From Saccharomycopsis crataegensis (Eukaryota; Ascomycota; Saccharomycetes; Ascoideales; Saccharomycopsidaceae), in assembly GCF_037102585.1 (NCBI RefSeq), contig NW_027043829.1:3968001-4032000 (forward strand): a stretch of 64,000 bases of DNA, given 5' to 3'. Of this stretch, positions 10,552 to 20,938 are shown piece after piece. Below the pieces are notes generated by a model. That model was not told the origin of the DNA. It made no database searches and was given only the letters and a program-made list of their open reading frames with translations. Position 1 is the stretch's first letter. Each line of letters begins with the position of its first letter. The translations under genes were made by a program, and so were the position numbers.

Positions 10552-13332
10552 ATGAGTTCGACAAAAGGAACATCGACCTCTGCAGTGATAACCTCGATTA
10601 TTTTCAATGGAGCGGTTTTCCTTGGGCTCACCACCGCGTTTCTTTTGCTTCGTCTCCAATTCAAAAGAATTTACCAACCAAAGTCATTGGACTTGATTAT
10701 TAAGATCAATAAGGACCAAAAATACTTGGAACCTTTACCCTCAGGCCTTTTAGCGTGGGTTGTGCCTCTATTGTCCAAACCTAAGAGCTTCATTATTCAA
10801 CAGGCAGGTCTCGATGGGTACTTCTTCCTTCGCTACCTTTTGGTGTTCTCCTGTACTGCTTTTGCTTCCTTGCTTCTTATTTTCCCTATCTTGATTCCAA
10901 TCAACGCAACAGGTGGGAATGGGAAAACTGGTCTTGATAAAATAAGTTTCTCCAACATTAAGGAACGCCACCGGTTCTATGCCCATGCTATCATTTCCTT
11001 GGTGTTCTATTCCTTTGTGTTGTACATTATTTATCGCGAGTTGACTTACTACAATTATCTTCGTGAATGTATTTTAGCATCGCCTAAATACGCGTACAAG
11101 TTGTCTTCCAGAGTGGTGCTTTTCCAATCAGTTCCAGACCAATACTTGAACGAGAAGGAATTTAAGAAATTGTTCAAAGGGGTTAAAAAGATTTGGGAAG
11201 CCACAGCAGACTCAGAATTGGAGAAAAAAGTGAAACTCCGCCAAAAATTGGCCTCCAACTTAGAAGGAACTCTTAATGGTATATTGCAAAAAGCTATGAA
11301 AGTGAAATCCAAAGCTGAGAAAAAGGGTATTGTCATTGAACCAGTCGATGAGTTAGTTGCCTATATCCCTCAAGATAAGCGCCCAACTGTCAGAAAGTAC
11401 AAGCTTTTTGGTGAAAAACGCGATAAGATTAATTGTTTGAAAGAAGAACTTGAAAAAGTCAATAAAGAGATTGCTGAAATGAAATCTGAAGGAAATAACA
11501 ATAAATCGACAATGAATTCTATTTTTGTGGAATTTGAGAATCAATATTTTGCCCAATTGGCGCATCAAACAATTATTCATCATAAGCCATTTACCTTGTC
11601 AGAACATTACGTTGGTGTTGAATCAAAGGATATTGTTTGGATCAACATGAGATTGTTTTGGTACGAAAGATTGGTTAGAAAATATGTGGCAATAGCCGCA
11701 ATTGTTGCCCTTGTTATCTTTTGGGCTGTTCCTGTCGCGTTTGTTGGGGTCATTTCAAACGTCAATTACTTGACCAATAAGCTTCATTTCCTTAGATTTA
11801 TTTATAAGTTAGGTGACACTTTAATGGGTCTTATTACCGCGTTATTACCAACCGTTTTGTTGTCGGTGCTCATGGCCCTTTTACCAATCTTCATCCGCCT
11901 TATGGCTAAACTTTCGGGTGCCCCAACTTTGCAACACATTGAATATTTTACCCAGCAAGCGTACTTTGCATTCCAAGTTATTCAAGTCTTTTTAGTCACC
12001 ACAATTTCTTCCTCCGCTTCTTCGGTTGTTACCCAAATTATTAACCAGCCAACCTCTGCCATGAGTTTATTGAGCGAAAATCTTCCATCCGCTTCTAACT
12101 TTTATGTTTCGTATATTGTCCTTCAAAGTTTTTCGATTGCTGGTGCATTGTTCCTTCAAATCACCACTCTTGTGTTATTCTATGTTCTTAGCTTTATCTT
12201 AGATAAGACTGTTAGAAAGAAGTGGAATCGTTATACCTCTTTGGGCTCAAGTTCTTGGGGTACTGATTTCCCTCCATACACCAACTTGATGGTTATTTCT
12301 TTGGCATATTCCATCATTTCTCCAATAGTGCTTCTTTTCACTGCTGTTGGTTTCGCGATCTTGTACGTTTCTTACTTGTATTATTTGTGTTATGTCAGTG
12401 ATAATTCTTCCAAAGATAACAGAGGTATACATTATCCTCGTGCGTTGTTCCAAACTATTGTCGGGATTTATATTGGGCAAATTTGTCTTTTAGGATTATT
12501 TGTTGTTGCCAAAGCATGGGGTCCAGTGATTATCGTTGCTATTGCATTAGGTATTACAGCAGTTGTCCATATTAATTTGAATAGTGCATTCGATAAATTG
12601 ATCACTGCATTGCCAATTGATGCTATGAAATCTTTGGATGGTGTTAGTGAAACTCCTTCTTTCTTCCAACAATTGCACTTGGGTGGTATCAGTGATATGA
12701 CTGATAATAATGACTCAAGTATTAATAAGAAGATACTTCCAAGGTTATCTGAATCCACTGATTACGATACTTCCAAATTAACTGACAAGGAAGCATTGGT
12801 AAGATTGTCGCATGACGAGTATTATAACGAACTGACTAATCTTCATGATGATGAGGACAAAAATTTTGCGAAGCCAACTTTGGCAGGAATCGTTGAAAAA
12901 TACGATACTTTAGCCAATGTGCCATTATTGGCCGAGGGATCCAAAGACCGTCTGTACGAAAAGCGCGATAACATTGTGATGCGTTTCTTCAAACCGCACA
13001 TTTACTTGTCATATCGTTACTGTAAACGTACTTTGCCGGAGATTTACAACCATGTGGACATAAATGACTTGGATGAAGAAGCAAACGACAAAGCTTACAA
13101 TTATCCTGCAGTCTACGCCCCACCTCCTGTGGTATGGATTCCAAGGGATAAAATGGGTTTGAGTAAATCTTTAATCAAGGACTTTGAAGGTGTCATTGAA
13201 ATCAGCGATGATGGCGCGACATTTGATGAAGATGATAAAATTATCTTTGTAGGAGCTCCACCGGAATATGAGGGCAGAGAGAAGGTTCAATTGAATAAAG
13301 CGTTTGAGATTCAGATGGATGAAATTAAATAA
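10552..13332 (+). CDS. RSN1: Rsn1-like CSC1/OSCA (DUF221) membrane protein
   Basis: The 926-residue multipass protein is of the CSC1/OSCA/TMEM63 family. In order: an N-terminal membrane segment (about 11-31), the conserved AGLDGYFFLRYL segment near residue 85, two further membrane helices, a cytosolic RRM-like loop (about 180-370), the main pore-region helices from ~375 to ~700 (LRFIYKLGD, GAPTLQHIEYFTQQAYFAFQ, YPRALFQTIVGIYIGQICLL) and a C-terminal cytosolic tail with FKPHIYLSY and YAPPPVVWIPRD. These blocks match S. cerevisiae Rsn1 more closely than Phm7 or Csc1. Family members include osmotically or mechanically gated channels; Rsn1 was named as a multicopy suppressor of exocytosis and salt-transport defects. 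CTG codons are nearly absent and fall outside the conserved blocks. Confidence 0.9.
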   Translation: MSSTKGTSTSAVITSIIFNGAVFLGLTTAFLLLRLQFKRIYQPKSLDLIIKINKDQKYLEPLPSGLLAWVVPLLSKPKSFIIQQAGLDGYFFLRYLLVFSCTAFASLLLIFPILIPINATGGNGKTGLDKISFSNIKERHRFYAHAIISLVFYSFVLYIIYRELTYYNYLRECILASPKYAYKLSSRVVLFQSVPDQYLNEKEFKKLFKGVKKIWEATADSELEKKVKLRQKLASNLEGTLNGILQKAMKVKSKAEKKGIVIEPVDELVAYIPQDKRPTVRKYKLFGEKRDKINCLKEELEKVNKEIAEMKSEGNNNKSTMNSIFVEFENQYFAQLAHQTIIHHKPFTLSEHYVGVESKDIVWINMRLFWYERLVRKYVAIAAIVALVIFWAVPVAFVGVISNVNYLTNKLHFLRFIYKLGDTLMGLITALLPTVLLSVLMALLPIFIRLMAKLSGAPTLQHIEYFTQQAYFAFQVIQVFLVTTISSSASSVVTQIINQPTSAMSLLSENLPSASNFYVSYIVLQSFSIAGALFLQITTLVLFYVLSFILDKTVRKKWNRYTSLGSSSWGTDFPPYTNLMVISLAYSIISPIVLLFTAVGFAILYVSYLYYLCYVSDNSSKDNRGIHYPRALFQTIVGIYIGQICLLGLFVVAKAWGPVIIVAIALGITAVVHINLNSAFDKLITALPIDAMKSLDGVSETPSFFQQLHLGGISDMTDNNDSSINKKILPRLSESTDYDTSKLTDKEALVRLSHDEYYNELTNLHDDEDKNFAKPTLAGIVEKYDTLANVPLLAEGSKDRLYEKRDNIVMRFFKPHIYLSYRYCKRTLPEIYNHVDINDLDEEANDKAYNYPAVYAPPPVVWIPRDKMGLSKSLIKDFEGVIEISDDGATFDEDDKIIFVGAPPEYEGREKVQLNKAFEIQMDEIK

Positions 13333-13676
13333 ACCATATCATCTTGAATTGTTTTTGTTTTTTATCTGCAATCGTTATTAGATTCAGACCGTTTCATGAT
13401 AGATATTGCGGGTTTTTTGCTTATAGACTTTTTCTTTTATTTTCTTTATCCCCCGTTATTTGTTATTTATTTATATATACATATATCGCCCAATATCTGT
13501 CCTACAAGTTTAGAATTGCCTTTTTTTTTTTTGCTATTTTTGTTACTTTTGTTACTCTTATTATAAACTTTTGTGTTCAGCTAAATATTTGTAGTAAACT
13601 TGAAGAAAACCAAAGAAAAAAAAATCGCGACGACCTGCAAAAAAACTGAGGGAAACTGCGATAAAATTGGAGTTCG
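13333..13676. other. Intergenic, PPA2 promoter side
   Basis: This 344-bp T-rich stretch between two tandem genes shows no recognisable RNA gene or repeat beyond T runs near 13520-13532. Confidence 0.4.
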
Positions 13677-14747
13677 ATGCTATCACGCTTCCAATATTTG
13701 GCAAAGAATTACTACTACCCTTGCTTAGCATTTATATTTCTTCTCCTTCTGTTGGGCTTTCTACGTCTTTGTTTCACCACTTCTAACATGTCCAGACTCT
13801 TGAATTTGCTGCACAAAATGATAACGACGACAGCCACCGCAAGACTTCAGATGTTTAGTAACCATGTCAATGCTAGTGCTTCTTCATCGCACACTCTTCC
13901 TCTGGGTTCTAAGTTTACGTTGGATTATAAAGTCTATTATCGTGATCCAGTCACCGGGAAGCCTGGGTCTTGGTTCCACGATGTCCCATTGGGCCTTGAC
14001 AAAGTGGGCCGCACCGTCTCGATGGTGGTGGAGATCCCAAGATGGTCCAATGCCAAAATGGAAATCACCACCAAGCTACCTTTAAACCCAATCACCCAGG
14101 ACACAAAGAAAGGCAAATTGAGATTTATTCACAACATTTACCCCCACCACGGGTATATCCACAATTATGGTGCCATCCCACAAACCTGGGAAGATACTAC
14201 CGAGGTCCACCCAGACGTTGGAGGATTGAAGGGAGATAACGATCCTGTTGATATTTGTGATTTAGGTAAATCGGTAGGCAAACTCGGGGATATTGTCAAA
14301 ATCAAAGTGTTGGGATCTTTGGCATTAATTGATGATGGAGAATTAGACTGGAAAGTTATTGGGATCAATGTCGCTGATCCAATGGTCAGCAAATTGAACG
14401 ATATTCAAGACGTGGAAAAATACATGCCTGGGGTTTTAAGCTCGACGAGAAACTGGTTCAGAGACTACAAGATCCCTGCCGGTAAAGGGGCCAATGAGTT
14501 TGCATTTGATGGAGAATACAGAAATGTCCAAGAAACCATAAAGGTCATTGAAGAAACTCATGAATCATGGAAGAAATTGATGCAGCATAAAGTTTCTGGA
14601 AAAGGCTTACCAAAAGTTATCAATACCAAAGTCTCTGGGACTCCAGGATTCAAAAACTCCGTCAAGCAAGAGGAATTAGGTATCAAGCCAGAGGAAGACG
14701 ATGGCGCAGTTCCAAGAGAGGTCAGTGAAATTTACTATTTAAGCTGA
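13677..14747 (+). CDS. PPA2: Inorganic pyrophosphatase, probably mitochondrial (Ppa2 type)
   Basis: A family I eukaryotic inorganic pyrophosphatase: it hydrolyses PPi to two phosphates. The active-site signature DNDPVDI lies at about residues 187-193, and PHHGYIHNYGAIPQTWED plus WRSN-type EIPRWSNAK blocks are intact, as is the DIQDVEKYMPG segment. Unlike cytosolic Ipp1 (287 residues) it has an N-terminal extension. Two starts are possible: the ATG at 13677 (356 residues) adds a hydrophobic leucine-rich stretch, and the ATG at 13788 (319 residues) gives MSRLLNLLHKMITTTATAR, a typical matrix presequence. I favour a mitochondrial Ppa2; the longer form might be a membrane-anchored or mistargeted variant. 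Confidence 0.88.
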   Translation: MLSRFQYLAKNYYYPCLAFIFLLLLLGFLRLCFTTSNMSRLLNLLHKMITTTATARLQMFSNHVNASASSSHTLPLGSKFTLDYKVYYRDPVTGKPGSWFHDVPLGLDKVGRTVSMVVEIPRWSNAKMEITTKLPLNPITQDTKKGKLRFIHNIYPHHGYIHNYGAIPQTWEDTTEVHPDVGGLKGDNDPVDICDLGKSVGKLGDIVKIKVLGSLALIDDGELDWKVIGINVADPMVSKLNDIQDVEKYMPGVLSSTRNWFRDYKIPAGKGANEFAFDGEYRNVQETIKVIEETHESWKKLMQHKVSGKGLPKVINTKVSGTPGFKNSVKQEELGIKPEEDDGAVPREVSEIYYLS

Positions 14748-14868
14748 AGGGCCTTACGATATATATTCCCAAGTAAATAGAAAGGTAATTGTAACATTCC
14801 ATAATATACAACAGATTTAAATATATAGTTGAAAAGAAAAGTATAATAAAAAAATTAAATAAAGCAAA

Positions 14869-17800
14869 TCACTCAGAATCAGAGTCCAAATATCTGGCGT
14901 AATCATCGGCTGAGGCGAAAAGTGGCAAGTCTTTCATCTTTTGTTTCTTGTTCTTCTTAGATTTCTTCTCTTCACCTGAATCTCTAGATCTCTTTTTCGA
15001 ATTAGCTAATTCGCTGACATCTTCATCACTAGAAATTTCATCTTCATCATCTTGTTTGAAAAGTTCAGCAGCTTCATTGTCATCTTCACTATCAGTGGCT
15101 GCTTCTTCATCACTGAAAGCAGTGAAATCATCTTCACCATCTTCTTCCTCTTCTTCTTCTCCTTCATCACTTTCATTATCAGAATCTCCTCCAATTTTAT
15201 CAAGTTCTTTTTCAAATTCCGCTGCGAGTTCAGGATCAATTTCTCCATCTTCATCACCACTAACTTCATCATCAACGTCTAATCCTTCGCCATCACTAGA
15301 GAAGTCTTCGTCGTCAAATGAGACATCCTCATCACTCAAGTCATCACCTTCACCATCAAGATCTGGTCTAGAAGTAACTAAGGCTTTCCAAACTTCATCT
15401 TCATCCAAATCACTCTCTCCATCCTCAGTGGCCTCAACCTTCATATTCTTTGGTTGGTTTTCATGATGTCTGAAAAATTCGTGGAAAAATCTTTCATCAG
15501 GGTTAATATCGTCAGTATGTCTGTTGAACCAGTCTTTCAAATTAACTGGGATATCTTCCTGTCTATTCACATTGCTAGATTTAACTAACAAAGAACCGGT
15601 CTGGGTGCCTCCCAAAGGTTGCATAATGGATGAACCTTTAGTGGTGACCTTTTGTTTCGGATTCTTATACACAAATTTGTCCAAGAAATGACTCAAGGTG
15701 TACAACCCTAAATCTGGTTTTACCAAAGTGTCTTCTTCTTCATCTTCTTCATTAGATTTATCTTTCACGGAATTAAGAAGACCATCGGCATATAGTTTAA
15801 CACTTGGATGGAAGTGAGATAAGAATTGGATCAATTCCCAAAGAGAGGTCTTGTCAGCATGGGCAAACCGTGGATCTCTCTTTTGACAGTCATAGTTTGT
15901 TCCAAATTTCTTTTCTTCTTTTTCTCCTTCTGCCTCAGCATCTTCTTCTTCTTCTTCTTCGTCTTCGTTAATGATTTCCTTATCCAATAACATCTTAACT
16001 GAAGGTTGGTACGTAACCAATTGAATTAATAAATACAACATCCCGCAAACCGCACCAATGTTCAACCAACTGAAACAGACTTGAATAATTCTCTTCACAA
16101 ATGCCAAAACTCTATCGGTAGAAGAATCATTTTTCAAAGACTTGTATAATAAGTTTAAGTATAACCCTTGCTTGGAGCTGTTTACCAATCTTTCATCCAA
16201 TAAAGTTTCATACAATGACTTGTAATAACGAGTGTTATCCAAACCTTGAGCACTAACAATATGTTGGATCAAAGACAATGCTTGAATTGTGGTGGCGAAA
16301 TTTGAAGAATGAACAATACGATATAAGCTATCCAAGTGCTCGGTATAAATCTCGTTTGGTAAGTCTGAAAATGGGAAGGCTCTGTTAAGACCAGACAACA
16401 CTGCGCTGAATAATTTGGAATTTTGCTCTTCTTTGACCTCTCCATCAGTTTTGACTTCTGCTTTAACCGATTTCCCACCGTTCTTACCCTTCTTGAAATT
16501 CTTTCTTCCGTTGGATTTACGTCCCAATTGAACTTTCCCAATAACATTTTCGTTGGTTTCTTCAGCCTTTTCTTGGTCCAACAAAATTCTTCTGAAAATG
16601 GTAAAGTATGAGACAATCAAGGTGTTTGCCAAGTCGACTTCCTTTCTGGTCAAGATTGTTTGATTCAATGTCAACACCGAGTAATATTTACTATTGTAGT
16701 TGTCATAATTCTTATTCAAGAAGTCAATGATCGCTTTGGCAATGATAGATTTCATAGCAGGATGTGATTGTTCCAATTGAAGAATAGCAAAAGAAGTCTT
16801 TGCAGAAACTTTGTGGTCAATATCCCCCAATTTGTTGACCCCCAAAGTCAAAAGATTTTGTTCTTGTTCTGGCTTGGCGGCCAAAAGTTCAAACACATAA
16901 GTGACCGCACTCATTCTAACATGTAGGATACTATCATGTGTTAATCTTTCGAGGATTTCGAGCAACTTGAATACTTGACTTTTCAAAAAGTCTTCGTAAT
17001 AGTACAACATCAACAATTTATCAGAAGTTTTCTGACTCAAATTTGGTTGGTTCTTGAAAAATCTCAATTTTCTATCTGATGGCAACAACCCATTGATCAA
17101 CAAATCCTTCAAGGAGTTGATGGCTTGCAAGGCTGCCGAACGAGACTTTTTCGAACAAAATGCCAATAAAGTATCCATGGATTTCATATTATGCAATGGG
17201 GCTTCTTGAATCATAAGGGTTAAAGCAGATATCTTATCGTTCAAAGTACCACTAGTTAAAATTTCACTGAAAAACTTCTTTTGCGATGATTTCTTGGAAA
17301 ATTCTTCATAATATTTAGTATTTTCCTCTTCAGTGACTTTCTTTGCCTTAGTAAAAAGATCTTCTATCTGTTGCTTGTTTAATGGGACGGCTGGGGCCTT
17401 GGCTTCAGTTAATTCATTTTGAATATTATACCAATCCACTTGGGCTGGTAAAAGTAGGTGCAGAGAGTCGATGGAAGTCATCTTTTTCATTTCCTCTCTG
17501 TTAGAAGTTTTGGTCTCTTGTTTTGAATCATTCTTGGATTCTTGGTTCTTTTTCGACTGAGTTGAACTCGGATTACTGGCTTCTTCTTTTTCTTCTTCTT
17601 CTTCTTCTTCTTCTTCTTCTTCTTCTTCTTCTTCTTCTTCTTCTTCACCCTCTGCAGATTCCTTTTCAGAGACTTCTTCATCTTCAACAGTGTTCACCTC
17701 ACCGGTCAACCCGATTTGTTTGATGAAACTCTCTAAGTCACCTTTACTAATATTCTTCGAAGATTTGTCTTTGCTAAAGTCCAAAATCTCGTCATCTTCG

Positions 17801-18210
17801 ACGTCTTTATAATCATCATCATTGAAACCTTTCAACAATTCCAAATCATCTTCAGTGGCACCCAATTCAAGGGCTTCACGGCGCATAATTTCCTTTTCAT
17901 CCACTTTGGTATCATTTGATTCCTTATTGTTGTTGAACTTCTTTTTAGAGTCATGGGACTTTTGTTTGTCCTTCTTGTTCATCTGGTTATTCTTGCTCTT
18001 CTTTTTATTTTCAAGTTTAACGTTCTTAGAAGAGTCTTTCTTATTTGTGGTTGGTTTCTTGTCACTAGTGACCTCCGCTGCCTGCTTCTTCTTCTCATCA
18101 CTGGCCTTCTTCTTGTTGTTCTTTTTGGAGGCTGCCTTTTCATTGGCCGCCTTAATTTTGGCGCTGACCTTGTCCTTTAATGAGGTAATGTTCAAAGAAG
18201 ATCCGTCCAT
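14869..18210 (-). CDS. MAK21: Mak21/Noc1, 60S ribosomal subunit biogenesis factor
   Basis: The 1113-residue protein starts at the ATG at 18210 (MDGSSLNITSLKDK); the open frame extends a few codons further only to a TTG. Order: Lys-rich N-terminus (KKNNKKK repeats), acidic region with a long Glu run, alpha-helical HEAT-like central part, and the CBF/Mak21 domain (LLYKSLKNDSS, QVCFSWLNIGAVCGMLYLL, DPRFAHADKTSLWELIQFLSH, HPSVKLYA). A strongly acidic tail with KKRSRDSGEEKKSKKNKKQK follows. Known role: with Noc2 it escorts pre-60S particles from nucleolus to nucleoplasm. Length matches S. cerevisiae Mak21 (1025) plus low-complexity growth. It converges with PPA2, with only 121 bp between the stops, and is divergent from CDC14. 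PAC and RRPE motifs lie upstream. Confidence 0.93.
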   Translation of the reverse strand: MDGSSLNITSLKDKVSAKIKAANEKAASKKNNKKKASDEKKKQAAEVTSDKKPTTNKKDSSKNVKLENKKKSKNNQMNKKDKQKSHDSKKKFNNNKESNDTKVDEKEIMRREALELGATEDDLELLKGFNDDDYKDVEDDEILDFSKDKSSKNISKGDLESFIKQIGLTGEVNTVEDEEVSEKESAEGEEEEEEEEEEEEEEEEEEEKEEASNPSSTQSKKNQESKNDSKQETKTSNREEMKKMTSIDSLHLLLPAQVDWYNIQNELTEAKAPAVPLNKQQIEDLFTKAKKVTEEENTKYYEEFSKKSSQKKFFSEILTSGTLNDKISALTLMIQEAPLHNMKSMDTLLAFCSKKSRSAALQAINSLKDLLINGLLPSDRKLRFFKNQPNLSQKTSDKLLMLYYYEDFLKSQVFKLLEILERLTHDSILHVRMSAVTYVFELLAAKPEQEQNLLTLGVNKLGDIDHKVSAKTSFAILQLEQSHPAMKSIIAKAIIDFLNKNYDNYNSKYYSVLTLNQTILTRKEVDLANTLIVSYFTIFRRILLDQEKAEETNENVIGKVQLGRKSNGRKNFKKGKNGGKSVKAEVKTDGEVKEEQNSKLFSAVLSGLNRAFPFSDLPNEIYTEHLDSLYRIVHSSNFATTIQALSLIQHIVSAQGLDNTRYYKSLYETLLDERLVNSSKQGLYLNLLYKSLKNDSSTDRVLAFVKRIIQVCFSWLNIGAVCGMLYLLIQLVTYQPSVKMLLDKEIINEDEEEEEEDAEAEGEKEEKKFGTNYDCQKRDPRFAHADKTSLWELIQFLSHFHPSVKLYADGLLNSVKDKSNEEDEEEDTLVKPDLGLYTLSHFLDKFVYKNPKQKVTTKGSSIMQPLGGTQTGSLLVKSSNVNRQEDIPVNLKDWFNRHTDDINPDERFFHEFFRHHENQPKNMKVEATEDGESDLDEDEVWKALVTSRPDLDGEGDDLSDEDVSFDDEDFSSDGEGLDVDDEVSGDEDGEIDPELAAEFEKELDKIGGDSDNESDEGEEEEEEDGEDDFTAFSDEEAATDSEDDNEAAELFKQDDEDEISSDEDVSELANSKKRSRDSGEEKKSKKNKKQKMKDLPLFASADDYARYLDSDSE
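17591..17646. repeat. (TTC)n microsatellite encoding poly-Glu in MAK21
   Basis: About 18 tandem TTC units, read as GAA on the coding strand, give an uninterrupted run of about 20 glutamates in Mak21. Unit-length changes stay in frame, so length variation between strains is expected. Confidence 0.95.
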
Positions 18211-18290
18211 TCTCACAAATTTCCCCAACAATAGCTATCTCACCAAGGGTTAATTGATGTGATGAAAAATTTGTAAAGTAAAATTAAAAT

Positions 18291-18315
18291 AAAAAATTTT
18301 CTTCTGGCCTCATCG
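18291..18315 (-). promoter_or_regulatory. RRPE and PAC motifs upstream of MAK21
   Basis: AAAAATTTTC at 18292-18301 is the complement of the RRPE core GAAAATTTTT. CTCATCG at 18309-18315 is the complement of the PAC core CGATGAG. They lie about 80-105 bp before the MAK21 ATG, the usual place for ribosome-biogenesis regulon sites (Stb3 for RRPE; Dot6/Tod6 for PAC). A second RRPE-like TGAAAAATTT is at 18262-18271. Confidence 0.6.
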
Positions 18316-18678
18316 ACCCAAACTGTTGGATCCTCTCCCACTGGGCCACAACAGGAAAAAGCATTAATTATGAGGATATTTCAACATATATGATGATATA
18401 TTTGATTTAAATGCATTATAAAACAATACTTAAAAATAATTCCACATTATCTTGCAACCTCTCTGCAACTGTCTCAATTTTTGCACTGAAATTGGCTGTT
18501 GCACACTGTAACCTCATATTACCACGTGACACAATGTTTTGATTTTTTTTTTTTTGATTTTTTCCTTTTGTTTTGACAACGTTTAGTGAATTCTGGCGAC
18601 ACACTGAAAAACCTATCGTTGTAAATTACTTATCTGAGAAGATTAACGAGGGGAGAAGAAAAATAAAAAGAGAGAAAA

Positions 18679-20537
18679 ATGGGACATCCTAGTAGTATTC
18701 CATTAATAGAGTTCTTAAAGGGTATGTTTCTCCAAGTACAGTTTTCTATTTAGTCCGTTATCGCATTTTTCTCGCGTGGCTATTTTCCCCAATTTCACCT
18801 TATCAATGGTTGGGTGTACATTAAGAATACAATCATATACGAGAAGAAAGAAAAAGAAAAAACTTATGGAAACCTAAGCTAGTTACTGGAAACTAACATA
18901 TGCAAATATATACAGGAAGAATATATCTAGGGGCATATGATCGTCGTCCTTCTAACACGTCAAAACTTGTCTTTTTCACGGTAGAAGATGAACTTCCATA
19001 TAACGCATTTGATCGAGATTTTGGTCCTCTTCATATGGGTCATCTTTATCGTTTCGCAGTAATGCTACATAGTGAACTCAATGATGAGTCTAATTCTGGA
19101 AAAGCTATTGTGATTTACTCATCTACGACACCACAGGCTAGAGCTAACATTACATGTATGCTTTGCTGTTACATGGTTCTTATCCAATCTTGGGCACCAC
19201 ATCAGGTACTTCAACCGATTTCTCAAATCGACCCTCCTGTCGCTCCTTTTAGAGACGCTGGCTATGCCAAATCTGATTTTGAAATCACAATCCAGGATGT
19301 GGTATATGGCGTGTGGCGTGCTAAAGAACGGGGGATGATTGATTTGACTTCATTTGACCTCGCAGAATTCGAACAATATGAACGGGTAGATCAGGGAGAT
19401 TTATCATTGGTATCGCCTGACTTTGTAGCATTTGCTTCGCCAAAGGGAAACAGGGGAGAACCTCTTGATGAGGCATTTGTACAAGTTTTGAAATATTTCC
19501 ACAAACATGATGTGAAGATGGTGGTACGATTGAATAGCCACTTGTACGATGCTATGGAGTTCACAAAACGTGGCATAAAGCACATCGATATGATTTTTGA
19601 TGATGGTACCTGTCCAACCATGGATATTGTTCAAGATTTTGTCGGGGTAGCTGAAGGGATTATTGCTGAAGGTGGGAAAATCGCTGTCCATTGTAAAGCA
19701 GGTTTGGGCAGAACCGGTTGTCTAATTGGCGCGCATTTAATATATACACATGGTTTCACTGCCAATGAATGTATTGGTTACATGAGAATGATTAGACCAG
19801 GCATGGTGGTCGGGCCTCAACAGCACTGGTTATATTTACATCAAAATGAGTTTCGTAATTGGAAGTTCACCATGGTTTTAGATAATATTCCTAACAGCAG
19901 ACTATCTGGCTTTTCACCTTTGATACCCTATGAAGTATTTAAAGCCCGTCAAAAGACCAAGTACGGAAATGCTGCCAATCGCTCATTCTCTCCAATGATG
20001 AAGAGAAGAGTTTCTGGAAGAATGAAGTCAGTATTACATACTGCTGTGCCAATATCTTCGCCGGGGCAGCCGCGAAAGGGAACTAATGGGAGATACGTTT
20101 CTAACTCATTCATCACTACCAATTCCGACGAAGAATATGAAGATATTGAAGAGAGTCGAGAAGAAGATGAGGAAGCAGACGAGGTTAAACAACTTGAAGA
20201 AGATGGTGATGGCAGTAAAAATGAAAGTGTATTGAATGAGATATCAATGGACAAGGAAAACAGTACCGATATAAAACATTCCGATTCAGTTGCTACACCT
20301 GAAGCTAGCTTTGTTGAATCTAGACGTAATAGGCTTTCTCAATCACCGCCATCGTCATGGAGAGTCTTGAGATCTATCACATCTCCAAATTCTAAAAAGC
20401 CAGAACAGATTGACTCAAATAGTCGTTTAATGACTAAAGTGAGAGGTAGTAAAATGGTGTGCCAAATAAATGGGAGCAGCGATAAAATGTTATCGAGTGG
20501 GGCAGTTCATAAGAATGGATCTCGCAAAAGAAGTTAA
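18679..20537 (+). CDS. CDC14: Cdc14 dual-specificity protein phosphatase (two exons)
   Basis: Exon 1 is 18679-18721 (MGHPSSIPLIEFLKG), the intron is 18722-18915 with donor GTATGT, branch AACTAAC ending at 18897 and acceptor TACAG, and exon 2 is 18916-20537. Joining them restores the conserved IEFLKGRIYLGAYD block of yeast Cdc14 and gives 554 residues. The ATG at 18900 lies inside the intron and is not the start. The catalytic motif HCKAGLGRTGC falls at about residues 273-283 (Cys274, Arg280), followed by MRMIRPGMVVGPQQHWLY. The C-terminal third is disordered with acidic and basic runs, where nuclear export and nucleolar retention signals lie in the family. Cdc14 reverses Cdk1 phosphorylation at mitotic exit and in cytokinesis. 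Confidence 0.95.
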
Positions 20538-20938
20538 TGTTTGGGTTATTTTGTACTTTTAGAACTTTTATAATGCTTTAATCTTTATGTTTTTATTTCG
20601 CTTTTTGCTGGAAAATAATAAAAAAGAAAAAAAAAAATTGGAAACCAAAAAGTAAGAATAATAGAAATCGTATTGTGTTTTTGACTAATATTTGATCATC
20701 TAAATGATTATTTCGTAGCCTTTTCTTTTTGTCTTCTATTTTTCATGAAATTAATAGAATAAATGCGCATCAAAGAAATGTACTTTACAGCCCACATGGC
20801 AAAATTAGGAACTTTTATTATGAATGTAATGCAATAGAGATGAATTGAAAATATAAATATAGTACAATAGATAAAAAAAAAAAAAAAAGTAAGGAAAATA
20901 AGAAGTTTATCGAAAAGATTTCATAGTCAATAAAATAA
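20538..20938. other. Intergenic, convergent 3' ends of CDC14 and TMA23
   Basis: This 401-bp AT-rich spacer has A runs at about 20628-20640 and 20874-20888. I see no gene. Confidence 0.5.

Noticed and set aside
14948-15466. Long Ser-rich frame antisense to MAK21
   Set aside because: It is the mirror of the acidic GAT/GAA-rich tail of MAK21, which reads as TCA/TCT/TTC on the other strand.
17822-18253. Hydrophobic frame antisense to the MAK21 N-terminus
   Set aside because: Leu/Phe-rich translation of the complement of Lys codons; a compositional shadow.
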